NCBI GenBank assembly: GCA_021464245.1
Contig: JADCRB010000073.1
Coordinates: forward strand, 62,001-126,000
Reading direction: 5' to 3'
Length of the DNA stretch: 64,000 nucleotides
Origin: Carallia brachiata
Taxonomy: Eukaryota; Streptophyta; Magnoliopsida; Malpighiales; Rhizophoraceae
Part shown: in pieces, positions 48,060 to 61,200 of the stretch
Numbering within the stretch: position 1 is the first letter of the stretch
How the letters are laid out: the number at the start of each line of letters is the position of its first letter
The notes under the pieces: generated by a model
What the model was told of the DNA's origin: nothing
Databases searched by the model: none
What the model saw: only the letters and a program-made list of their open reading frames with translations
Program-made: the position numbers and the translations under genes

Positions 48060-51000
48060 ATGTTGACGGAAAGGAGCGAAGAGGTGCAGGAGACGGTTTC
48101 GGCGGTGGCGGCGGCGGCGGAGGGGAAGGAGCTCGGCGAGTTGAGAAGGCGGAGTTATGGCTGGGCTCTCGACGAGATTCACAAACATGGATCGTCGATT
48201 GTCATGCTCACGGTCCAACTGAAGGAAATCGAGGACCACTACGATGCGGCGCACAATGCCATGGAGGAGCGCGTGAGGGAACTCGCTGTTGTTGAAGAGT
48301 CGGTGCAAAGTAGGGTTAGGGAAGTGGAAGAGAAGGAGAGGGCGGTGGAGGCGAGAGAGGCGTCGGTGGCGGCGAGGATTAAAGAATTTGAGGCGAGAGA
48401 GAGGGAGATTAGGGAAGAGAGCGAGCGGGTAGAGAGCGCGAGGAGAGACGCTGAGGAGAAACTTTTAAGTGAATTGAAGTCGAGGGAGAAAGCGATTGAG
48501 GATTGGAATAGAGAATGTCGGTTGAGAGATGAAGATTTTAGAACTCGGATTAGAGAGCTTGAACTGAATGAGAAGAAAGTCCAGGAACGGTTCAAGGAAC
48601 TTGAGGGGCAAGCTAGAGTTCTTGAATCGAGGGAGAAGAGAAGTAAAGAAAAGTTGAAGGAACTTGGAGAGAGAGAGGATAATTTAGAGCTGTATGGTCA
48701 ATCCCTTGACAAGAGGGCAGAGAAGATTAGGAAAACTGAGGAAGAGTTTACTGAGAGGTTGAGAAGGATTGAGGCGAAAGAGAAGCGATGTGAACAATCA
48801 CTCGCTGAAGTGAAAGAGAGAGAGGCACGGGTAGAAGAGCAGTCTAAAGAGATTAAGCTGGCAGATGAGTGTTATAGAACGCGGTATAAAGAACTTCAAT
48901 TGAAAACCAGGGACGTGGAGTTGAAGTCGAAGCGAATTGAAGAAGAATTTAGAGCACTCGGAGAAAGAAAGCAGAGGTTGGAGAGAAGAGCTGATGAGGT
49001 TAGGACAAGTGAGGAAATGCTTGCCAAAAGGTTGCGAGAGGTTGAGGTGAGAGAGAGGCAATGTGAACAATCTTTCAAGGAATTTAAATTGAAAGAGAAA
49101 AAATTTGAAGAGTGGTCGAAGGAACTTAGAATGAAGGATGAACAATTTAATTCAAGGTCCAGAGAACTGAATTTGAATGAGAAGAAAGCTGAGGAATGTT
49201 GGATGGAACTCAAATTGAAAGATAAGAAGGTTGAGGAGGGATTTAGGCGGCTTGAGTTGAAAGAGAAGCAACTTGAGGAGGATTTCGAAGTGCTCCGGCA
49301 GAAAGATGAGCATTTTAGAACACGTTTAAGAGAACACGAAATGAAAGAAAAGAAGTTTGACGATATGTACGAGGAATACAGATTGAAAGATAAGAAGTTT
49401 GAGCAGCAATATATGGAGCTTGGACTGAAAGAGAAACAAGTACAGGAACAAGTGCAGGAAGCTGAACTGGAAAACAGGAAGATTTTGGAAAGAACCAAAG
49501 ATCTTGAATTGAAAGAAAAGGAACTTGAGGATCAGCGCAAAAAATTTGAATTGGATGGTAAGAAGTTTGCTGAAAGGATTCAGGAATTTGAATTGACAGA
49601 AAGGAAATTTGAAGAACAGCTTAAGGAATTTAAGTTGAAGGAGAAACAATCTGTTGCTTCCTTTAGTTCCCATGTGAAGGTTGAGCAACCACATTCTTGT
49701 GCAGTTGATGATGCTACAGACAAGCCAATGGCAATGGGTTCCAGGGTCAGTGTGTCGTTGAACATGGATGGAAAGGCTCTGCAAATGTTCTTAAATGAGC
49801 ACTGGAAGGATCTTGATTCATTGGATATTGCAATGTATGCTCTATGCCAATCGTCAGACCCTGCAGAACTTGTTTTGGATGCAATGCAAGGCTTTTATCC
49901 TCCCTGTTTAAAGAAAGGAGATGTGGAGTTCGAAAGAGGGTGTTGTGAGGAGGAGTTGCATCCACATATTAGAGCAATTGATGAAGATATCTCCTGAAAT
50001 TAGGCCTCATGTGTCCAAAGAAGCCATGAAACTTGCTTATGATTGGATAACAAAAATGAAAGCAACATCTGATCATTCTCTGGAAGTTTTGGGATTTTTG
50101 CTGCTTTTGGCTGTTTATGGATTGGCCTCTGCTTTTGACACTGACGAGCTCTTGGGTTACTTGATTATTGTTGCTCAATATAAGCAGACTCCTGAATTAA
50201 TTCATGTCCTTGGGTTTGATGACAAGATCAATGGTACGGTTCTTATTTGTCAGCTTGATATTTTTTCTTTCAGCTATGGATTTGGTATGTTTGCAATTTG
50301 TCTTTTTTTCTTTGTTATGTTCTGGACCGACATGAGAAATAATTTTGAGCAGCTCCATTTAGTTTTTATAAGAAATAATATTAATAAGCAAATAAACTAT
50401 CTAGCTATAAACCCTTGAAGGTGACATTTCATGCATCATAAGAAAATATTGGCAGTGGGGGTAGGCAATGTTGATGTGCTGCATTCCTGTATGTCAAACT
50501 GCCTTGGATTTGCATTTATATATTTATTTGTTGATAAAGATATCCTTTTACTTATTTCTTTGAAGATGATTAAAAATAAGACGAAGATGATAGAGGAGAA
50601 AAAGTCAAGCGTGATTTTCAGTCTCATGACTAAAATTCTGGTTTTACCAGATGAGCTGGTTGCTAAATTCCTTCGCATGTGTCAATTAAGCATGTCAAAA
50701 TGACGACTAAACCCTGATGCAATTCTCCTTTCTTCTTGTTCTTTCCGGCATCATGGGCTATATAGAACCGAACCTAAGTTCTCCTTTTCTTTAGTTTTTC
50801 CAACATCTACCTAAAGTATACATTTTTTTGAAAGATGGGCCTTGACATGAAAATTTTAGTGATCTCATGTTGCCTTTAATAGTTTTGCCTTGATGTAAGT
50901 GGTTTTATGCTAATTTTATGTGCATCTTTGATGATTGTTGGTGTACATGTACCCTTTTTGACTTTAGATCATGCAAGCTTGATTGTGTAGGCCAGGTCAT

Positions 51001-52057
51001 ATACTTTTTCATGTAGGCCTTATCTGTTTCCATATTGGGGCAACCCTTATTTGGAGTTCTGATGATTGTGCTTTCTCATAATGGCTAAGGGATTGGTTAC
51101 ATTCATCATGTTAACATGCCTGTTTCTTGACTTATGAAATATGTAAGAATCAAGTAAATTTTTGTTTGTTGATCTCTTGCTTTCTTATGCTTTTGCCATC
51201 TTACTGGTATTTTGCTCTGTAATAGGTTTTATTGAGAGTCTCATTCAAAAGAAAAAGCGCATAGAAGCTGTTGAATTGATCTATGCTCTTAATTTGGTCA
51301 AAGATTGCCCACCTTTGTCCCTCTTGAATGATCATATAAAGTACCATAAGCGTATTTATAACCAAGCTTGTAAAAGGAAACGCAACAAGCCACCAGAAGA
51401 ACAGGTAGGATCTCCCTTCTTTCTGCTTTGTTAATGCTTACTTTCCAGCGTGCCATGTAGTTGCCACCAACATCAAATTTATGTACTTACTAAATTTTGT
51501 CTATAGATTGTTGCAACAAATAAAAGGATTTCTGCTATCAGGGCTACAATCAAATGCATTAAAGATCACAAGCTAGAACGTGCATTTCCACTGCTGCCTC
51601 TTGAGAGAACCATTGATTTTCTGGAGAAGCAGGGGTCTTTACTCTTGGATCAAATTAAAAAGTGTTCTGATCCGAATTTGCCAGTTCTCAACTCGATCGC
51701 AAGTCAGTCTCTGCTGCAGCTCCTACTACTCCCTCCCCAAGCACTTCATTGCCCTCTGGCAGCAACTGTAAGACTCCTTCACAAGAGCAGGGTGCCAATA
51801 AGCGACGTCGGTTATCTTCAGAGGAACCTCAAAAGACATCTGTTCGTTCAACTTCTAATACTCGCTCTACAAAACCCCCTCGTCAGCAGCCATCGGGATT
51901 CTATAGGACCCAAGGTGCACCATATCTCTTTTCATCAGCCGGACCTCATGGTTTTGCTGGTTACCCTCCTGTAAATATCCATGGGAGCTGCGATTATAAC
52001 AATGCTCATCCATATCACCCATGGAATTCAGTTTATGGTGGGTCAATGCCCTTCTAG
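48060..52057 (+). CDS. FRIGIDA-like protein with a 14-residue repeat coiled coil; two frameshifts as read
   Basis: Exons 48060-50233, 51226-51404 and 51507-52057, 968 codons in all. The start MLTERSEEVQETVSAVAAAA is followed by LDEIHKHGSSIVMLTVQLKE, then about 480 residues of charged coiled coil that from 49083 becomes a strict 14-residue repeat (LKEKKFEE type). The FRIGIDA segment reads SSDPAELVLDAMQGFYPPCL, CIHILEQLMKISPEIRPHVS, HSLEVLGFLLLLAVYGLASA, then KKKRIEAVELIYALNLVKDC and a Lys/Arg-rich region, probably a nuclear signal, and a Pro/Ser/Tyr-rich tail ending WNSVYGGSMPF. Two lesions: an extra base in the G-run near 49938 (VEFERG must continue VVRRSC) and a missing base near 51703 (between LPVLNS and DRKSVSAAAP). 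They cancel in length, but a stop at 49995-49997 intervenes. Tandem paralogue of the gene at 39282. Confidence 0.83.
49083..49655 (+). repeat. 42-bp (14-residue) coding repeat array
   Basis: Thirteen uninterrupted 14-codon units, from FKLKEKKFEEWSKE through LKLKDKKVEEGFRR and LELKEKQLEEDFEV to FELTERKFEEQLKE, then a partial unit FKLKEKQ. Two heptads per unit. Confidence 0.85.
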
Positions 52058-55000
52058 AGGTCCTGGGTTCACCTAGTTATGGTGGACCTTGTGCTTTTGG
52101 TCTCTATAATTTATCCCCAAATTGGTGCGCACAAAGTTTTTGATTGCCAGGCCAATTGCAGATTATGACTTACTAACACCTTTCTCGCATCTGTTTTTGC
52201 CTCTTGGCGAGAGTTAGGCTAGGCTGTACATAAAGATATAACCATAGGGACTTTCATCTTTCCTCTGTGCCCAGTCTTGAGACTCTTTAAGAATTTTATT
52301 TGCTGCAAATATGGTTATTTGCTTGTGCCATAGCTTGTGCCTTTTTCTTTCTGTTTTTTGTTTGTGTCAGTTGTTAGCTTGTGTTCTAGGATGATGCTTT
52401 AAAACTCTGAGGTCACATTTCGCGGTTTTATGCATCATTAATCAAGTTATCGCAGTGCCTAGTTTTTCCAATATCACCTGTTCAATTTCAGCCTTTCCAG
52501 GAAAACTTACATTTACATGAGTTTTTATTTTCTATTCCTACTCGCTAAGCCACCTTTGCATCGGCTATACCTATGCACGAGTTTAAATTGATGGCTTATG
52601 TATAGCATGGGGTTTGGCTCAACAAAAATGCCTCCGGAGAGTGGAAAATGGAACAGGTCATAGAGAGGATAAACAGTCTTGCTGGTTCATGCCAAAAAAT
52701 AACATTGGCTGCCTTGCTGACTCTGTTCGAAGCAGGTTGAGTTGAGAAACAACTTGATGTCCTGTCAGATGGGTTCTTTTTTCGGTTACAAAGGAGACGG
52801 AGACTAGTCATTAGTTTGTTTGCCAGAAGTTACTGGAGAGGAGAAGGCGGCCCAGATATGTGACAGAAGTACAGAGCACCCAAGGGAGACAGAGCTCCCA
52901 AAGCTTGCACCCCCCAATTGGAGGCTTTTTGGAGGAGGGTAGGGTCGAATCACTAGCCTTCTCCTCCAACCTTATGGTTGGTGGCCAGTCAGGCTTTCCT
53001 TGCTGGTTCATGTCAGATGGGTTCTGAATGGCTTTCTCATTGTAGAAAGTGAACAGGAAAGGCAAATCCAAGTCCAACTCGAATTCATGTAGAGTGTTAA
53101 GTGGGTTAAGCCCTTGGATTTCGCAAGTTAACGCAAACAAGTGTAAATATCGGAATATCCAGTCCTTTGTTCTCGACACAGAAGGAAGAAAAAAAAAAAA
53201 AAAAAAAAAGGGAAAAGAAAAGGAAAAAGGAAAAAAAAACAGAAGGGGGCAGAAAAAGAAAAGAGGAATACTCGGGGCAAGATTGCAAAGAAAAGAAAGA
53301 AAAAAGGCCACAATAAAAATTCAGGGGATAGGCAAGTAGAGAATAGCAGACAAATCAACGGATTTGATAGGCATGAAAAAGAGGAGAAGTTGGAAAAGAT
53401 TTGATGTATAATAATTATAGATATGAGAAAGAAGAAAAAAAAAAAGAAGAAAAAAAATGGAGAAATTAATTTCAAGAATAACTTTCAGATAGTCACAAAA
53501 AAAAAAAGATTTAAAGTTACAGATAATTCAGAGTAAAGAAGAGAATAATTATGTAAAATTAAAAATAAATTTAGAAGTCGAATTAAATTTTAATGTTATT
53601 AGTAATCAAGAGTCAGAATATGCTCAAATGTAAGGACTTGTAAAGTTAAAGGAAAGTTAAGAGTTGAGATATGTTATGTTGAGAGTTAAGATACTCAGAG
53701 TTTGGGAATTACGATATTCAGTTAAGAGATAATAATAACTTAATTCAGTTTTTTCATATGTGATTGAAAAACAAACTAAGAGGTATAGTAAAAATATTTT
53801 ACAGTTGTCACGTTGCGTGTTGTGGAGAATAAAATTTTAGATCTTGTTGAAAGTTCTCAAATACTAAGTTAAAATCAATCAAAGCAATTGAAAGAAAGTT
53901 AAGATGTACAGACACTCTAAATTTAGAGTTGTATAAGTGTCGGATACTCCTCAGACACAGACATGCGCTGACACACTGTGGATATGTATCGAACACGCCA
54001 AAAAGTGTTCGACAAAAATTTTTAAAAAAAATAGACACACATATGGAACACGGCAAAAGGAAGTATTAGACACTCCTTAAACATATTTAAGGATATTTCA
54101 ATATTTTTATTATAATTTTTTAAAAAAAAAGTAAAAAACAGAAACTCACCAATACCATTTAGAGATTTCCGATTAACGACAAGCAATCGATAGCATCAGG
54201 CCATCAGCCATCAAGTCGTCGTTCCCTTTGGGTCTTCAGTCTTTTTCCTCTTCGATAACACAACAAGAGGTAGAGAAATAACATAACATATCGATACTTA
54301 GGTCGTTCTCTTTGACTTTTCTCTTTGGCTTTTTTCTTTTTCTTTGACATAACAACGAAAGTTACAGAAGTTATAGAACATATCAATAGATGGTAGTTTG
54401 GTACTCTCTCCAGTAGTTACTTAGTCCTTAATTTCTAGGTTGCTCCTCCTTGGCATAATTTGTGGCTTATGATATATGTTATTTATTGGATTATATATAT
54501 ATATATTGTGTTCCGTATCCATGTTCGTGCAACCTAAAAATAAAGAATTGTTAAGGAAATTCCTGATCATCGTGTTAATAATAATTTGAAAGTTTGCTTG
54601 TGAATTGTAAACCAATAAGAAAATGAATTCATGGATGAAGTGATGAAATTGTTAATGTGATCAGATTTTGAAGGTCAAATTGACTTTTGAAGATTTTGTC
54701 AAAAGTAAGGGTGATGCTGTAATGACTGTAATACTGAATAAAAATTAATAGGTATGTTGAGATTAATTTTGATTCGTTTATAATTAAAATTTAATATTAT
54801 AATAGAATTATAATTAATTTATTATATTTTCAGTATTTGAGTAATAGTAAAAATTACTAGAGTCTAATATATAAGAAATTTAATATCTTATTTTATTGTG
54901 TGATTTGTGAGTATATTAATTAAAATATTATAATTAGTGTGTGTACTTCTTATTATTAGTGTGTGATATTATTTAACTAATAAAATAATTATATAAAATT

Positions 55001-58000
55001 AACTAAAATTTAACAATAATATCGAATTTAATTAAGCTGTAGTTCTAACACTCTGAATTATCATACGCTGCTAAGGACATCGCGATGTCAACTTCGTTTT
55101 ATTAGTGGACCCGATCTAAAAATTGAAGTTTGAGAGTCGTCACCACCAAACTCATCACTTCAGGTTGGAATTCCAAACTACTTTCCATCTACTTCTTGGA
55201 AATCACGTGAATATGCATGGAATTCGAAAATTTTGAACAGAAGGGAAAAGAAATTGGAGGCAAGCAAAACTTACAGGGGAGACTGTTGTGGGATTTCATA
55301 TTATTGGAAGAGTGAAAAACAATCTAAAATCTAATACATAAACGAGCATTTATCAACGAAAGTGATTCAGATATGGAAACAGTCACAAATTTACATTACT
55401 TAACTATAATCATTAGTTATATTTATGATTAATAATAGATCAAAAAGTATAAAATATACAACTACCGATTATAATTGTGCATATATATTAGGACGCAAAT
55501 ATGTTAGGACACACAAAAATGTAGAAATCAACGGTAACAAAACTGAGCCTAATCGTGGGATTTGGTCCAAACAAGGACACAAGTCAATCTATGAACCCAA
55601 CACGCCACTGCTGCTAGGCTGGTCCACATAGGTCAACAATGGCCGCCAGTTGGGAAAGGGCAATTCACCAGCTCCACAAAGCCGGGCCAGCCTCCCCAGG
55701 TTGCCGATTGTCCAATCTCCAAAGCTGCACAATCCCAACACTCCACCAACCTACCTACCACTTCTTTTTTTTTTTTGACATATACCTACCACTTCATTTA
55801 TCGTACTTGAAATCATAATTAAACTGTGTGTATGACCCAATTCTTTTAAGGAGTTCGATTTTTTTGAGAATTTTGAGATCAAATTTTATAAAATTTTGAT
55901 CAAATAATAATATTAAATTTAAAATTTACCGTGCAACGTGAAAAATGCATAACCATTAGATCACGTTACGCGTTCTCCTGATTCTAAAATTATAAGATTT
56001 ATGAGGAAAGTTAAAAACACACCAATACTTTCCCGTTTTGAAAGAGAAAAAAAAAAAGGTCATAGATGGCGACACAGCAAAAGCATGACGTGGATACACA
56101 TCTTCTGCGCTTCCTAGGCTCCAAACTCTCTCCCAAAAATGCAAAGAATGAGAGAAACCCAACAAAAATATGAAGATCAAAACACGAATAACCCACAAGC
56201 CGACCATCCCTCCAAAAATACATTCACACAAAACCAAAGCCCATGAAAAATAGAGAGAGGGACGGGAGACGGACAGTTTCTAGTTTGTTCGGGAGAGCGA
56301 ACGTGGCCGTAGATTCTATCCACATAGAGCGGCCGTAGACACGGGCAATCAGAAAAAATATACGATTTTAACTGGAATATACGCTTGTGTGTATTTAATA
56401 AATATTAACATTTTTAATTAATTTTCCCTTTTTTTGTTTGTTTTCTTTAATTTTAAAGAAATTTTTTAATGTCGATCAATTGCCTAATTTAACGGTGAAA
56501 CTCGCTTTCATCTATGTTTGACATGAATATATTAATATTTAAGACTCAAATAAAATGATCTAACATTTAAAATTTAATTGAAATTTAATTAAACGACTAA
56601 ACTTTTAGTTGTCCTGGCCTTTGCTTGGATAGAGTTTAAGGATGTGAAAGGCAAGAGAAAAGTCCAAGGATTGCATTATTTGTAAGCCATTTTTCAGTCA
56701 ATTTACCCGCCAAGTTACGGTCTTGTGTAGTTGGTATGTGGTGTAGTTGGTGAGAGATGCCTGAATAATTAAAGTTATTCAAATCGAGATTTTACCTGTC
56801 ATCGATTTAGAATGTTAAAAATTGTAGAATTGTACCAAACCGAAGAAAAAAAATAAAAATTAATTAATGTTAATTTATTTAATTTATAATTAACTTTTTT
56901 TATACATATCGGCAGTTCTATCACTAGAAAACAATTTTTCTTATCTTTATAATCGTCAGAAAAATAATTAATATTATTTAAATTGAGATTTTGCATATAT
57001 CTTACTATTATTATTATTATTATTATAAAACCTTAGAGGTAACTCATTTTCACCATTAAATGTACGGTATAAAAAGACAGACAATAAGTGAAAACAATAA
57101 GAGCAAGAATAAAAATTGCGTGTTGTATTATTTATAATATGTCAAGAAAACGAAAATTCAAAAGCTCATTACAAAGAAAATGATAATCCTAGTATTGGAT
57201 TGAGATCTGTCAACTCTACAATTTAGATTAAGTTTCTATCTCAATTGTTAATTTTATCATAAAATTATAAAATTTACAACTATTAAAATTTTAACAAGTA
57301 GATAGTTCGTAATCTTTGCCTCTACATTCTCTATTTAGTTAAAGTGTGTTTTTATTAATTTTATCAAAAAAAATGAATAATTAAATAGAAAACAAGACAC
57401 ACCTTTTAATATGTTCATTATATATAATAAAAAAATTAATTATTTATTAAAAAATTATTTAATAAAAAATATAACTTTTTTTCAATAGAAAAATGTTAAT
57501 GGCTACACAAAGTTGCCATACAAAGCTGTTACATTGTAATAATAAAAAGATTTGATAATTATAATAATAAAATATATAATAAAAAATATTAATTTTTTAA
57601 TATATTTTTTAATATTACTGTTAAAAAATTTATTTATTATTATAATATGATTATAATATGATAAATTGTTTGTATGACCAGGCAGTAGAGCACTTTTCCA
57701 ATCAACTACGGATGATGAACCCCACTCCACCTAAGTCCAAAAAAAAAGATTCCCACCAACTCTCTCTCCTAACTATCGACCATTTTAGCAAAGTGGAAAT
57801 GACAATTCAGGCTGTTCAACCCAGCGTCCCAGACGGCTATTCTAATTATTTTCTATTTTAAAAAAATAAAATAAAATTGGGATTCAAGTTGGCATTTTTA
57901 ATTTCTTGCTTCAAATGGTGACTGCTACAAGTCACCATTCTCACCAAACCTTATATCCAAATTCTTTTGCTATATTTATTGAGTAATTTCTAGCCCCCAA

Positions 58001-58251
58001 TTGAGGAGGACATTGCCTCACTTGTATTGTATCCATTCTATCTGGGGGGTTGTTGGGTATTTTTTATTTTCTCTTCATTTTAATTGTGTTTCAGTTCTTC
58101 TCAATCAACACCCACCAATTCCACCCTTTTTTTGTGCAATCTTTTGTTCATAGAAACCCTTCATTTGTTCTTGTATTGCACCTGCATTTGTTGGGCCATC
58201 ATTCATTCATTTCTGTCGCAAAGATCGTTTCTTGATTGATTCTTTGGCCTA
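52058..58251. other. long intergenic stretch
   Basis: 52058-52500 is probably 3' untranslated region of the FRIGIDA-like gene. 53180-53460 is almost pure purine on the + strand (A/G runs). 53930-54080 has diverged direct repeats around GACACAC and CGGAAC-like words; 54490-54510 is an AT repeat; 54700-55020 and 56380-57660 are very AT-rich and look like decayed transposons. No supported gene. Confidence 0.4.
55753..55795. repeat. T-tract micro-insertion with 12-bp direct repeat
   Basis: ACCTACCACTTC at 55753-55764 and 55784-55795 flanks a T-run followed by GACATA. Confidence 0.65.
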
Positions 58252-61200
58252 ATGGGTCGTGTTGGAGTGGTGAATGGTTCTACCATGGTTTGCACGCCAC
58301 TAATGGCTGAATCAGTTGAGCAGTTGATGAATGATATGCACCATGCAAAGGCACAAGGCGCTGATGTTGTTGAGGTCAGGTTGGATCATATTAAGAACTT
58401 CCAGCCTCGCCAAGACCTCGAAACTATCGTCAAAAATAAGCCTTTGCCAGTGCTCGTTGTGTACAGGTAATTTTTATCACTGTTTATTTATTATGTTTTT
58501 TTCAACGAAAAAGGTGCATGTATGTTTGTGGTCACTATTGTAAGTTAATATCGGGGTCATTTGTTGATGGTTTCTTTCAACTTTACCCACAAAGAAGGCC
58601 CTACGTTCGAGTATTGTTGGCCTTGAATGAGTTTTTCTCGTCCTGCCTCGATGTTAAAGTCTTAACCTAACATCGTGTCTCTGCAAAAAATCTCTTGTAT
58701 TTGGGGTGAGTGATGGCGAGGGCAATCGAACTCGAACCAATACAGAGAGAGACGTACGGAATCAAGCCGCCACCCGAAGGGGTTAACTTTTATCACCGTT
58801 CTGTTGGTGTTGATATATTTCCGGTAAGATTTGGCGGATGTTTTGTTAAGTTGTCCTAAGGTTAATCGCAGTATGTCATTCCATGGCATAATGATGGAAA
58901 TGGGATATGTGTGGAAGATGCCTTGTTGAGCTAAGCAACAAGCTTAAAAAGCATACGTTTAGATTTTTTTGCCCATTTTGTGAGAGATGTAGGGTCCAGT
59001 AGTCAAAAGTTTCTGGCTTTCAATATAACCATTTTGTCGTCTTTGCAATGAATTATGACCCAAATATCAGTTGTCGTCACTGATTTTTGATGCCGTGAAA
59101 CTCACATGAAAATTCTCAGCTGCAGAATTTTTTTCTAAGAGTAGAACGTAAGTATAACGGAGGGCTTCTAATTTTATTAAGTGGGTAAGGGGAGTTTTTT
59201 TTTTTTTTTCAAACCATGACTGGCTTTTTGATTGATGCCAAATTTGAGTGAAAGACTTGCAGCATCTGCTGCTTGTGAATGCATGTGCTCTGTACTACTG
59301 TAGTAAAGGGTACAAAGCAATAACAATAACATTATGGTCGGCTGCTGGTCTGTAAATTGATTGGAAGGAAGGCCAAAGTTGAATGATTAGCTAGACGAAT
59401 TTACGTAACTCAAGACATGATGCCAATTATTAGGCTATTACTCTGATAGCTAATTAACTGATTGCTGAAAGATGTTAAAATTGTGACTAAGAATATAACA
59501 GTTAGCTGTAGAGATTATCACATTATATTTTATAGTAGGAAACAGTGAATTTTGGAGGAACATTTGTGTGAACGCATGCAGACATTTGTATTCACACTCC
59601 CAAGCATATCTGAGCATGCCCCACGTCACTTAGATATTTTTTCTTCGCTTCACGGTCAATCAGCAGCACCTTTTCTTTTGTTATGCTTGGAACATTAAAT
59701 GTTTGTCACAGCATGACAGGGTCCTAACTGAAAAAGATAAGTGTAGTCGTGTAAAGCTTCAGTATGTATGCATATGTGTTTCGATGCAGAAGCTGAAAAC
59801 TTGAATTCCTTTCATGTCAAATAATATGCAATGCCAGGCCAAAGTGGGAAGGAGGTCAATATGAAGGAGAGGAGCAGATACGGGTGGAAGCACTTCTACT
59901 AGCTCATGAATTGGGAGCCGATTATGTTGATTTTGAACTCAAGGTAGCATTTAGATTCCGTTTTCGACATTGAAGTATGCAAATGATGTTGAGAACCAAC
60001 GTGAAAATTGCTGCATTTTTTTCTAATTTTAGACAATTGTGATTTCTCTAGGAACTGTGACCAAAAATTAGTTTAATGCAACAGTGGAGCACCTGTTTTG
60101 TTAAAATTTGCATGCAGCAAATCATGAAGCAGTTGAACCTGTCCTAGATTTGCTGGTTTTAAAAAACTGTGATTGTCTATTGATTCTTGGTTAGCTATGT
60201 CTAGCTTCTACTTCAAATATCAACAACATTTGTAAACTGTACATTTTTAGATGCCGATTTTTGGTTTATTTGACTTGTAAAATCAATTTTGTACGGCTAA
60301 AAAGTTACTCCATAATGTATTCAAAACTCAAATTTCAGTTTGTGTCATAAAAAAGGCAGGTGTAGATTTCCATTTTTGTTCATGTATGCTTTCAGATTGG
60401 AATATTGTTTCGTAAAAAAATTTCTAGGACCAAAGGTACCAACAGCCTTTTGAACTAGCTTGTTGGCCAACTGTTGATCGACTTTAGACTCCTTATCTTG
60501 TATAACTAGCAATTGATCATCAATGTCTCCGTCAATGTCACTTAGATATGAATGCTTATTGTTGTCCACCTGGTCTTACTTCCATGACATGATCATTCAG
60601 GTGGCTTCTGATCTGATGGGGCAACTTAAACAAAGGCGCGGCACTGGTGGGCAAGTTATTGTATCACGTTATCTGAATGGTGAAACTCCATCAAAAGGAA
60701 GCCTTTGCCACCTTGTTTCTTGCATGCAAGCAACTGGAGCAGATATTGTTAAACTTGTCTCTAATGCAAGTAATATTACAGAAATGGAAAGAATATTTGA
60801 CTTGCTCGCACATTGTCGGGTATTGTATTCAAACTTTACGGCAGTTCATGTGTATCAGATGACACACATCCACATTGGGCAGAAACAACTTGTCTAGATG
60901 TGGCTTTGTCTTGTGCATGGATCTTATTGAATCAAGACATTGATAAACTATTAGAGAGTTCAGAGAGTGGTCATTGGTTGTTATGCCCGGAGATTCTGGA
61001 TAAAGATTCATGTGTGATCCATTTCTTACAAAATGTGGATGTAATGCCAATGCCAAACATCACTCAGTCTTAACTTTAGAATGTCAATTGGCTGAGTTTT
61101 GATGTAACGGATCTGGTCTTTTCTGGTATATGCAGGTACCAATACCAATAATTGCATATTCTGTAGGGGAAAGAGGTCTCATTAGCCAGATATTGGGCCC

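Noticed and set aside
48896..49498. 200-codon minus-strand Ser/Phe/Cys-rich frame (and similar ones at 39413-40387)
   Set aside because: Antisense shadow of the Glu/Lys-rich coiled-coil exons; GAA/AAG codons read backwards give TTC/CTT.
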